From assembly GCA_024279685.1 (NCBI GenBank), contig JAJRRI010000161.1:1-38194 (forward strand): a stretch of DNA of 38,194 nucleotides. The letters run 5' to 3'. The translations under genes and the position numbers were made by a program. Below the pieces are notes generated by a model. That model ran no database searches and was not told where the DNA came from. It saw only the letters and a program-made list of their open reading frames with translations. Below are positions 31,392 to 38,194 of the stretch, one piece after another. Origin of the DNA: Verrucomicrobiota bacterium. Lineage in GTDB: Bacteria > Verrucomicrobiota > Kiritimatiellia > Kiritimatiellales > Pontiellaceae. The stretch's first letter is position 1. Each line of letters opens with the position of its first letter.

Positions 31392-32342
31392 TTAAGTGTC
31401 GGAGTCATCGAAATTTCCGATTAGCTTAATTTCGCGCTTTAACTCAAGACCAAACCGCACCTGTACGGCGGCAATCATCTTTTCGGTGAGTTCAAAAACA
31501 TCGCGTGCGGAGGCTCTGCGGTCGGCAATGATAATATTCGCGTGTTTTTCAAACAAATGCGCCCCGCCCACGTGGAAGTCCTTGGCCCCCACCTCTTCTA
31601 AAAACCAGCCTGCGGCCTGCCGTCGTTCCGCTGCCGATGTGGGCTCGATATTGCGGAATACGCTCCCGGCGCACGGTAGTTTTTTCCAGTCAGGGTGCTT
31701 GGAGCATCGCAATTCTAAAATACGTTCACGCTCTTTTTTCATCGTTTCGGCATCTTCTGGCTGAAGCCGGAGTGTAGCGTTCAGCACGACTCCCCTCGTC
31801 TGCTTAAGGATCGATGAACGATATTCAAACCCCAGATCTGCTCCCTTCACTTCATGCACCTGACCCTGCGTATCCAGCAGTTCGACCGATTCAACCACAT
31901 CGCCGATTTGACGCCCAAAAGCTCCAGCGTTCCCCGCAATTGCACCGCCGACAGTTCCTGGAATTCCGCTACAATACGAAAGGTCACCCACGCCATGTCC
32001 AATGGTCAGCCGTGTCAAATCATCGAGTAAGGTATCCCCCGAAACACGCACGTGGCCCGAATTAAACTCGACCTTCGGCGCATCCTCCGCACAGTAGCGC
32101 AGGATCACCCAATCGATCCCCGCATCGGCCACCAACACATTCGATCCTTGGCCAATCACCAGAAAGCGGACCGACTGACCGTGGAGTAGCGAAGCAGCAT
32201 GAGCGAGCGATTGCGCGCTAGGACAATCGATCAGCATGGGGCAGGCCCCCCCAAGCTGAAACGTCGTATAGTCACGTAATGGTGCATTCAGGCGAATCGT
32301 TACATTCGAAGGGAGTTGTTTAAGAAGAGAGTCATCTATCAT
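31392..32342 (-). CDS. murB: UDP-N-acetylenolpyruvoylglucosamine reductase MurB
   Basis: Flavoenzyme that reduces UDP-GlcNAc-enolpyruvate to UDP-MurNAc, the second committed step of peptidoglycan synthesis. The 316-residue protein has an FAD-binding domain with VIGQGSNVLVADAG and SYCSGIPGTVGGAIAGNAGAFG. The catalytic Ser lies in PCAGSVFRN, and KHANIIIADRRASARDV is the C-terminal active-site segment. AGWFLEEVGAKDFHVGGAHLFEKH suggests the short type II-like C-terminal region. It is divergent from the rRNA methyltransferase gene at 32411, with 68 bp between the starts. Confidence 0.95.
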   Translation of the reverse strand: MIDDSLLKQLPSNVTIRLNAPLRDYTTFQLGGACPMLIDCPSAQSLAHAASLLHGQSVRFLVIGQGSNVLVADAGIDWVILRYCAEDAPKVEFNSGHVRVSGDTLLDDLTRLTIGHGVGDLSYCSGIPGTVGGAIAGNAGAFGRQIGDVVESVELLDTQGQVHEVKGADLGFEYRSSILKQTRGVVLNATLRLQPEDAETMKKERERILELRCSKHPDWKKLPCAGSVFRNIEPTSAAERRQAAGWFLEEVGAKDFHVGGAHLFEKHANIIIADRRASARDVFELTEKMIAAVQVRFGLELKREIKLIGNFDDSDT

Positions 32343-32410
32343 GATTTATTCCGCAAAATTCTCGCCATGCTAATCATCCCTCCGCTAATTTCCAAGCCTT
32401 GGAGATGAAA

Positions 32411-33184
32411 ATGATACGTGAAATTACATCTAGCACCAACCCACTCATCAAAGAACTGCGCGGTCTTGCGACCTCGAAAAAGGCCCGACAGGAAAGTGGC
32501 ACCTTCATCATCGAAGGTTGGCGAGGAATTAAAACCCTGCTCGCACACGAAAGTCGTCATTATACGCTTGAGCGGCTTGTCGTTTCCAGCGACGCAAAAT
32601 CCGAACAGCCACTCCCTCCGACCCTTGATACCGTGGGCGTACCCGATTTTATTTTTAAAAAAATATCCGATGTTAAAAATGCTCAAGGCATCCTTGGGGT
32701 CGTACGCCACACCGCAATCCCGTTCGAATTCTTTCCGGATACCGGGCATTACCTATTGCTTGATGCCATTCGTGACCCCGGCAACCTTGGCACACTCATT
32801 CGCTCCGCCGTCGGTGCAGGCTTCGACGGCGTATTGTTGCATGGCGACTGCGTTGAGCCTTTCAACCCCAAGGTGATCCGCTCCACGATGGGCACCTTCG
32901 CATTCGCCCATGTTTGGACTATTTCGCGCAATGACATTGATCGAATGTTGACCGCCGGATATGAAATTTTCGCCACCAGCGGGCTTGACGGCGAGAACCT
33001 TTATGAAACCACCTTCCCCAAGAAAACCATCTTAGTGATCGGCTCCGAGGCTCATGGTGTCTCCGACGAACTGATGCAGCTCGCTCGCCAAAGAATAACC
33101 ATCCCGATCGTCCATAAATGTGAATCGCTCAATGCCGCAATTGCCGGAAGCATCTGCATGTTTCAGATCAAACACGGTGGCTAG
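32411..33184 (+). CDS. TrmH/SpoU-family rRNA or tRNA 2'-O-methyltransferase
   Basis: SAM-dependent RNA ribose methyltransferase of 257 residues with a trefoil-knot SPOUT fold. The N-terminal substrate-binding part is REITSSTNPLIKELRGLATSKKARQESGTFIIEGWRGI. The three SpoU motifs follow: LLLDAIRDPGNLGTLIRSAVGAGFDGVLL, ILVIGSEAHGVSDEL and ITIPIVHKCESLNAAIAGSI. The target nucleotide cannot be told from sequence; RlmB or TsnR-like proteins look similar. I choose ATG 32411 because GGAG lies six bases upstream, rather than ATG 32405 or TTG 32399. Confidence 0.92.
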   Translation: MIREITSSTNPLIKELRGLATSKKARQESGTFIIEGWRGIKTLLAHESRHYTLERLVVSSDAKSEQPLPPTLDTVGVPDFIFKKISDVKNAQGILGVVRHTAIPFEFFPDTGHYLLLDAIRDPGNLGTLIRSAVGAGFDGVLLHGDCVEPFNPKVIRSTMGTFAFAHVWTISRNDIDRMLTAGYEIFATSGLDGENLYETTFPKKTILVIGSEAHGVSDELMQLARQRITIPIVHKCESLNAAIAGSICMFQIKHGG

Positions 33185-33239
33185 GATCCATCTACCGATA
33201 CACGCCCTTTGCTCTGAAAACAAATGAGTTGAGAGGACG

Positions 33240-33632
33240 CTATTTATGTTCCAGCAAAAAGTTCAATCTACGAATTCGCAGTTCACGGTATTGTGATTGC
33301 ATTTTTTGTAGCAGCACGCGCTTGATGCGCTCGAGCTCAGGCATCCAACCGGGGTGATCAACAAATATATGTAATGTAGAATCCTTGGCAAACCCCGGCT
33401 CACTATGCTTCGCGATTTGCGCGCCGACCAACTGGGGCCAGGCCTTACGCAAGATAAGAATATTTTCAGACTGCGGTTGCTCCAAGCCTTCCAGTACATC
33501 AGGAAGGATGTCGCTAAAACTGCGGATCTCCCGATTCGGCGCAAGCGGTTTATTGAGATGGAAACGGACTTTGTCCATATCCCAACGGGCGGCATTTCGT
33601 TTGCTTTTGCGTGGCTGTTCCATCCCCTGCAT
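33240..33632 (-). CDS. DciA-like protein (DUF721)
   Basis: The 130-residue protein has the DUF721 pattern: SDILPDVLEGLEQPQSENILILRKAWPQLVGAQIAKHSEPGFAKDSTLHIFVDHPGWMPELERIKRVLLQKM. In many bacteria this family (DciA) helps load the replicative helicase DnaB where DnaC/DnaI are absent; that role here is inferred. Start codons at 33632 and 33623 are both possible and neither has a well-spaced ribosome site. It is divergent from manA. polA lies nearby but on the other strand. Confidence 0.8.
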   Translation of the reverse strand: MQGMEQPRKSKRNAARWDMDKVRFHLNKPLAPNREIRSFSDILPDVLEGLEQPQSENILILRKAWPQLVGAQIAKHSEPGFAKDSTLHIFVDHPGWMPELERIKRVLLQKMQSQYRELRIRRLNFLLEHK

Positions 33633-33644
33633 TCAGCCATAAAC

Positions 33645-33674
33645 AAGAGTTGATTTGAACCTCAATCCACTCTT
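33645..33674. promoter_or_regulatory. Inverted repeat between dciA-like gene and manA
   Basis: AAGAGT-T-GATT (33645-33655) is mirrored by AATC-C-ACTCTT (33664-33674), ten of eleven positions pairing across an 8-base spacer. It fills the divergent intergenic region and could be an operator or a leader hairpin. Confidence 0.4.
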
Positions 33675-33685
33675 TAATCCGCTCC

Positions 33686-34666
33686 ATGAAAAACAACGTA
33701 TATCCCATGAAATTCACCCCCGTTTATAAAGACTACCCCTGGGGCGGCTCCCGCATACCCGAAACCTATAATCGCGACGTACCGGCAGGCCTCTATGCAG
33801 AGTCGTGGGAAATTTCCGATCACGAGGACGGAATGAGCATGGTTTCGAACGGTCCATTGGCGGGCCAATCGTTGCGCGAGGTACTTCAGGCCAACCCCGC
33901 AGGAATCATGGGATCTAATGTGAAAGGCACCAAATTCCCCCTGCTGATCAAACTGATCGACTCCAAGAAAAAGTTAAGCGTTCAGGTTCATCCAAACGAC
34001 AAGACCGCCGCAGAATATGGGGGTGAAGCCAAGACCGAAATGTGGTACCTACTCGGCGACCACACGCCTCAGGTCTATTGCGGCCTCAACGAAGGCGTCA
34101 CGAAGGAAAAATTTCTACAAGCCGTCGCAGAAGGAACCAGTGGCGCAACCCTGCGCCCGGTTCCGGTAAAAAAAGAAAGCGCCGTATTCGTGCGCGGCGG
34201 GCGAGTTCATGCCATCGACGATGGATGCCTAATTCTAGAAATCCAACAAAACTCGAACACCACGTACCGGATCTACGACTGGGATCGTATGGGTAACGAC
34301 GGAAAACCACGCGAGCTCCACCTCGGTCAGGCCGTTGAAGTGATCAACTGGGACGATCATGAAGACCCGCTCGTCAAACCCACCCTGCTCATTGATACCG
34401 ATGGATTCAAATGCTGGGATGTGCTCAAGTGTGAATATTTCCAACTTGAAAAACTTTCCTTCTACATGCCGAAGGAAGTTCCGTTGGATGGCGACACCTT
34501 CCATGCACTCTTCGTCTCAGAAGGCGAAGCGAAGATTGAGTGGGATGGCGGCTATGAAATCGCCCAGGCGGGGGAATCGATACTCGTTCCAGCTGCACTG
34601 GTTTCTTATACCCTCTCAGGGAATGCCACCGTGCTGCGGACGACCATTCCTGCTATAGCACAATGA
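33686..34666 (+). CDS. manA: Mannose-6-phosphate isomerase, class I
   Basis: Zinc enzyme interconverting fructose-6-phosphate and mannose-6-phosphate, feeding mannose and GDP-sugar synthesis. The 326-residue cupin protein has KDYPWGGSRI near the start and AESWEISDHEDGMS. The metal ligands are visible in VQVHPND, KTEMWYLL and GGRVHAIDDGCLILEIQQNSNTTYRIYDWDR. It resembles the shorter Bacillus-type ManA. The start may be ATG 33686 or ATG 33707 (MKFTPVYKDY), the latter beginning at the conserved part. Its 3' end overlaps the convergent DsrE-like gene by 14 bp. Confidence 0.94.
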   Translation: MKNNVYPMKFTPVYKDYPWGGSRIPETYNRDVPAGLYAESWEISDHEDGMSMVSNGPLAGQSLREVLQANPAGIMGSNVKGTKFPLLIKLIDSKKKLSVQVHPNDKTAAEYGGEAKTEMWYLLGDHTPQVYCGLNEGVTKEKFLQAVAEGTSGATLRPVPVKKESAVFVRGGRVHAIDDGCLILEIQQNSNTTYRIYDWDRMGNDGKPRELHLGQAVEVINWDDHEDPLVKPTLLIDTDGFKCWDVLKCEYFQLEKLSFYMPKEVPLDGDTFHALFVSEGEAKIEWDGGYEIAQAGESILVPAALVSYTLSGNATVLRTTIPAIAQ

Positions 34667-35087
34667 TCTGATACCCGCGCTCGATCCATTTAACGAGACT
34701 CGGGTGGCCCGCGTAGTCGCCGACTAATAATTTTTTCTGCTGCTCGGGAAGGTCGCTCTTCACGTCGAACGACTCCGCGCAGTAATCACAAATCTCTTCC
34801 ACCAAGCCTAGTTCTTTGATTCGGATATAGTGCTTGTGTAGTGGGTTTTCCGGTTTGCGCAACTCGTTCGCCCAGCCCGTTCCTGCCCCGTCGAAAATTA
34901 AGGTGACTTCATAGCCGCTCTCCGCCAACTCCGTGGCATAAAGCAGGGCGTGGACCGCCCGTACTTTTGACTCGTTCGTTTCGTTTCCTGCCTGCAGAAT
35001 GATCGCATACTTTCCTTTTTTTTCTGCCGCAAAGCCGGTTACAACCACACCCATTAAAATCAATCCCATCCATAGTGTCTTCTTCAT
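34653..35087 (-). CDS. Exported DsrE-family-like protein
   Basis: The 144-residue product begins MKKTLWMGLILMGVVVTGFA, a clear signal peptide, followed by a DsrE/DsrF-like domain: GKYAIILQAGNETNESKVRAVHALLYATELAESGYEVTLIFDGAGTGWANEL, then ELGLVEEICDYCAESFDV. DsrE proteins can carry sulfur on cysteine; ICDYCAE places two Cys residues where this might occur. An extracytoplasmic DsrE-like protein has no role that I can name. AAGGAG before ATG 35087 sets the start. It is divergent from polA. Confidence 0.8.
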   Translation of the reverse strand: MKKTLWMGLILMGVVVTGFAAEKKGKYAIILQAGNETNESKVRAVHALLYATELAESGYEVTLIFDGAGTGWANELRKPENPLHKHYIRIKELGLVEEICDYCAESFDVKSDLPEQQKKLLVGDYAGHPSLVKWIERGYQIIVL

Positions 35088-35194
35088 ATGCGTGCTCCTT
35101 TTTAAAACCACGGAAGATTTTCTACAGGATTTACCCGACATTGGAAAGGCAGAGGTGTAGCGTGGTGGGCTTAACTCAACATGGATCCTTACCT

Positions 35195-37981
35195 ATGCAG
35201 AAGAAACTATTTTTAATCGATGGAATGGCCGTGGTTTACCGCGCCTATTTCGGACTTATCCGCAATCCCCGTATTCATTCCAACGGCGAGAATGTCTCTG
35301 CCGTCTTTGGCTTCATCAATACCTTGCTCGATATTATGCATACCTACGAGCCGACGCATATTGCCGTGGCATTCGATACTCACGAGCCGACCTTTCGACA
35401 TCTGGAATATCCTGAATACAAAGCCACGCGCGACGAAACTCCAGAGGGGGTACGCAGCGCCGTCCCACACATCCGCAACCTCCTCAATGCGTTCAGCATT
35501 CCCGTGCTCGAATATCCCGGCTTCGAGGCCGACGATGTCATTGGAACCCTCGCCCGAACCGCGGAGAAACAAGGCTTTGAAACCTACATGGTCACCCCTG
35601 ACAAGGACTACGCTCAGCTCGTCGACGAACACACCTTCATGCTCAAACCAGGGAGCGGTCGCTCCGGCGAATTGCTCGATGTGCCGAAAATATTGGAGCA
35701 ATGGAACATTGAAAAGGTCGAGCAAGTCATCGACATTCTCGGACTCGCCGGTGACACCGCCGACAATGTCCCTGGCATTCCCGGCATTGGCCCCAAGACC
35801 GCACAAAAGTTAATTGCCCAATTTGGTTCCATCGAAAACCTACTTGAAAACACCGATCAACTGAAAGGCAAGCAGAAGGAAAAGGTCGAGAACAATAAAG
35901 CCCAAGCCCTACTCTCCAAACGGCTCGTCACCATCAAATGCGATGTGCCGGTAACCGAGCAGCCCGATGAGCTGTTGATCGGTGAACGCAACAATGAGCG
36001 CTTAAAAAATATTTTTACTGAATTGGAATTTAAGAGCTTCATCAAACGGCTGTTCGGCGAATCCTCTGCCCCAGCCTCCGTCGCCGTCGCGGCGCCCTCC
36101 TCCGGCCAGGGAGACTTGTTTGAATTTGCGGCCACAGAACAACCAGAAATAATGACCCCCGCGCCGACGTTCAAGACCATCAAGGATGTAAAACACACCT
36201 ATCACCTCGTCACCACCGCCGCGGAACGCATTGCACTGGCCGAAAAACTATCCGAGTACCATGAGATCTGCTTCGACACTGAAACCACCGGCCTTGATGT
36301 CCGCACCGCCGAGCTCATTGGAATTTCATTTTGTATCGAGCCGCACGAAGCGTGGTTCGTCATGCTCCCGCCCGACCACGAGGAAACACTAAAGGCACTT
36401 AAACCTTTTATTCCTATTCTAGCGAATCCCGATATTCGGAAGGTCGGTCAAAATCTGAAATATGATCTCAGCGTACTCAAATGGAATGGCATCGAAGTCC
36501 GCGGCGAGTTGTTTGATACCTTGCTAGCGCACTATCTCATCGATCCCGACCAGCGGCACAATATGGATCATATGGCCGAGACCTTGCTCAACTATTCCCC
36601 CATCCCAATCACCGCACTCATCGGCGAAAAGAAAAGCGCACAGAAAACTCTGCGCGAGGTCGATCTCGACGATCTATGCGAATATGGCGCCGAGGATGCC
36701 GACATCACCCTTCAGTTATGGCACAAGCTCAAACCGATGCTGAAAGAACGCGGACAGGAACGCGTCTTCTACGAAATCGAAACCCCGCTCATGCCGGTGC
36801 TCGCCCAAATGGAATACAACGGGATTAACCTCGATACCCCCATTCTAGAAAAGTATTCCGTGCAGCTTGGCGAAAAAATAAACTCCTTGGAAGCCGCCGT
36901 TTATACCATGGCCGGCATGGAATTTAACCTCAACTCGCCGAAGCAACTGGGCGAAGTTCTATTCGATCTCCTCAAGCTCATCGAAAAACCCAAAAAAACC
37001 AAAACCGGCCAATACAAAACGAACGAAGAAGTCCTCTCTGCCCTCGCTCCTGATCATGAGATTGTTCGGAAACTTCTTACATACCGTTCACTCGCCAAAC
37101 TTAAAAGCACCTACGTCGATGCGCTGCCGCAGGATGTCTTCCCCAAAAGCGGCCGCATCCACACCACTTTCAGTCAGGCCGTCACAACCACCGGACGACT
37201 CTCATCCGTCAACCCCAACCTGCAGAACATCCCCATCCGCACCGAGGAAGGCCGTGAAATTCGCCGCGCCTTTATTCCTCGCGAAGGATTCACTCTGCTC
37301 GCCTGCGATTATTCCCAGATCGAGTTGCGTATCATGGCCGAGCTCAGCGGCGATGCCGGGCTCCGCGAAGCGTTTATTCACGGCGAAGATATTCATACCG
37401 CCACCGCCGCCCGCGTCTTTGGGGTCGATAAAACCGACGTCACCCGCGAAATGCGGAGCAAAGCCAAAATGGTTAACTTTGGCATCATCTACGGCATCTC
37501 CGCCTTTGGACTGAGCAAACGCCTCGGCATTCCTCGGAAAGAGGCCCAAGAAATCATCGAACAATACCGCGCCAACTATCCCGGAGTACAAGACTGGCTC
37601 GACGAAACGGTTCTCTATGCCCAGAAACACGAATACGTCAAAACCATTACCGGCCGGCGGCGTTATATCCGTGATATTAATGCCCGCAACCAAATGGTCC
37701 GCGGCGGTGCCGAGCGCAATGCCATCAATGCCCCTATCCAAGGAACCGCCGCCGACATGATCAAGATTGCGATGATCGGCATTCAAAAAATGCTCAAAGA
37801 GAAAAAGACCCAAACCAACCTTCTCCTTCAAGTCCACGACGAACTGGTCTTCGACCTCGCGCTCGATGAAGCCCCTGATCTCATCCCGCTGATCGAAGAA
37901 AAAATGAAATCCGCCATCCCCATGGAGATCCCCATCCTCGTTGAATCTGGTACGGGAAAGAATTGGCTTGAAGCGCATTAG
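35195..37981 (+). CDS. polA: DNA polymerase I
   Basis: Replication and repair polymerase, 928 residues, with all three domains. The 5'-3' nuclease spans about 1-290 (LFLIDGMAVVYRAYFGL, EADDVIGTLA, DKDYAQLV, GLAGDTADNVPGIPGIGPKTA). The 3'-5' proofreading domain is intact: FDTETTGLD with Asp361 and Glu363, GQNLKYDLSVL and YGAEDAD. The polymerase palm has DYSQIELRIMAELSGD (Asp705), RSKAKMVNFGIIYGISAFGL and QVHDELVFD (Asp882). I start at MQKKLFLIDG because an upstream reading from 35075 covers the promoter region of the divergent gene. Retained proofreading residues set it apart from Taq-like enzymes that lost them. Confidence 0.97.
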   Translation: MQKKLFLIDGMAVVYRAYFGLIRNPRIHSNGENVSAVFGFINTLLDIMHTYEPTHIAVAFDTHEPTFRHLEYPEYKATRDETPEGVRSAVPHIRNLLNAFSIPVLEYPGFEADDVIGTLARTAEKQGFETYMVTPDKDYAQLVDEHTFMLKPGSGRSGELLDVPKILEQWNIEKVEQVIDILGLAGDTADNVPGIPGIGPKTAQKLIAQFGSIENLLENTDQLKGKQKEKVENNKAQALLSKRLVTIKCDVPVTEQPDELLIGERNNERLKNIFTELEFKSFIKRLFGESSAPASVAVAAPSSGQGDLFEFAATEQPEIMTPAPTFKTIKDVKHTYHLVTTAAERIALAEKLSEYHEICFDTETTGLDVRTAELIGISFCIEPHEAWFVMLPPDHEETLKALKPFIPILANPDIRKVGQNLKYDLSVLKWNGIEVRGELFDTLLAHYLIDPDQRHNMDHMAETLLNYSPIPITALIGEKKSAQKTLREVDLDDLCEYGAEDADITLQLWHKLKPMLKERGQERVFYEIETPLMPVLAQMEYNGINLDTPILEKYSVQLGEKINSLEAAVYTMAGMEFNLNSPKQLGEVLFDLLKLIEKPKKTKTGQYKTNEEVLSALAPDHEIVRKLLTYRSLAKLKSTYVDALPQDVFPKSGRIHTTFSQAVTTTGRLSSVNPNLQNIPIRTEEGREIRRAFIPREGFTLLACDYSQIELRIMAELSGDAGLREAFIHGEDIHTATAARVFGVDKTDVTREMRSKAKMVNFGIIYGISAFGLSKRLGIPRKEAQEIIEQYRANYPGVQDWLDETVLYAQKHEYVKTITGRRRYIRDINARNQMVRGGAERNAINAPIQGTAADMIKIAMIGIQKMLKEKKTQTNLLLQVHDELVFDLALDEAPDLIPLIEEKMKSAIPMEIPILVESGTGKNWLEAH

Positions 37982-38072
37982 GGAATGCCCTTGACGATAA
38001 AAAAGCGAGGTCGCCCTGTGGTTGCCACCGCACTCCAGAATATTCTACCCTTCGAGCCTCTTGCAAAACCTC

Positions 38073-38194
38073 TCAGTTCAACTCCTTTCTTGCAACAAAG
38101 TCTTTCAGCCGCGAGTGCTCTTGCGCGTAACGACCGAATACCTGCCAGAATCCGTCCTTTTCGGGCAGGTGGTGCCAGCCGCGATGATTTCGCG
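38073..38194 (-). CDS. Unidentified gene, C-terminal end only
   Basis: A frame open from the right edge ends at TGA 38073-38075. It reads about 40 residues, including RNHRGWHHLPEKDGFWQVFG and then RYAQEHSRLKDFVARKELN. The composition looks like a real protein end but I do not recognise the family. It would be convergent with polA, 91 bp away, with no evident terminator between them. Confidence 0.5.
   Translation of the reverse strand, partial: RNHRGWHHLPEKDGFWQVFGRYAQEHSRLKDFVARKELN

Noticed and set aside
35213-35806. Long frames opposite or overlapping polA (also 37202-37978)
   Set aside because: They lie wholly inside polA, whose motifs are complete in the chosen frame.
20-38194. Genome-wide reassignment of TAG to an amino acid, suggested by two in-frame TAGs
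   Set aside because: zwf, tadA, the DUF3857 gene, hepT and the amidotransferase gene all end at TAG at natural family lengths.

Overview
The window looks like chromosomal DNA of a Gram-negative bacterium of the PVC superphylum, most likely a Kiritimatiellota/Lentisphaerota/Verrucomicrobiota-type lineage. This is inferred from the gene mix, not from a marker-gene tree. An outer membrane is implied by LptA, LptB, LptC, an LptF/G permease and a LolC/E permease. Peptidoglycan and FtsZ division are implied by ddl, murB, ftsQ, ftsA and ftsZ. A PEP-CTERM protein, a HprK/HPr/EI relay without sugar-specific PTS enzymes, and a large DUF3857/transglutaminase protein also fit.

Layout. 1-4141 (minus): ddl-ftsQ-ftsA-ftsZ, a compact dcw segment with an unusual FtsZ. 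4239-4946 (plus): a membrane protein with an HExxH motif. 4951-12172 (minus): a tight run gpmI-lptC-lptA-lptB-hpf-hprK-ptsH-ptsI joining glycolysis, LPS export, ribosome hibernation and the HPr phosphorelay. 12341-16812: tadA, a PfkB-type sugar kinase, tRNA-Tyr and tRNA-Val with a terminator, truA, cutA and zwf. 16914-21804 (plus): an LptF/LptG permease and a two-module DUF3857/transglutaminase protein.

21832-27640 is the accessory part. It holds a HEPN-MNT toxin-antitoxin pair, a frameshifted PEP-CTERM trypsin-like protease, a ParE/RelE-type toxin-antitoxin pair, a 5'-truncated group II intron, an orphan integron-type gene cassette with an attC-like site, a nonsense-mutated IS110-family transposase, and three copies of a small hairpin-rich element. 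The intron 3' end falls exactly at the cassette boundary sequence, which suggests a decayed integron array hit by attC-targeting elements.

27645-38194 returns to housekeeping genes: a glutamine amidotransferase-like protein, lolC/E (one-base frameshift near its start), a TonB-like/VWA-like membrane protein (in-frame TAG), murB, a SpoU rRNA methyltransferase, a DciA-like protein, manA, a secreted DsrE-like protein, polA, and the C-terminal end of an unidentified gene at the right edge.

Several otherwise ordinary genes carry single-base lesions (22.7-31.2 kb), so local sequence error has to be weighed against real decay.
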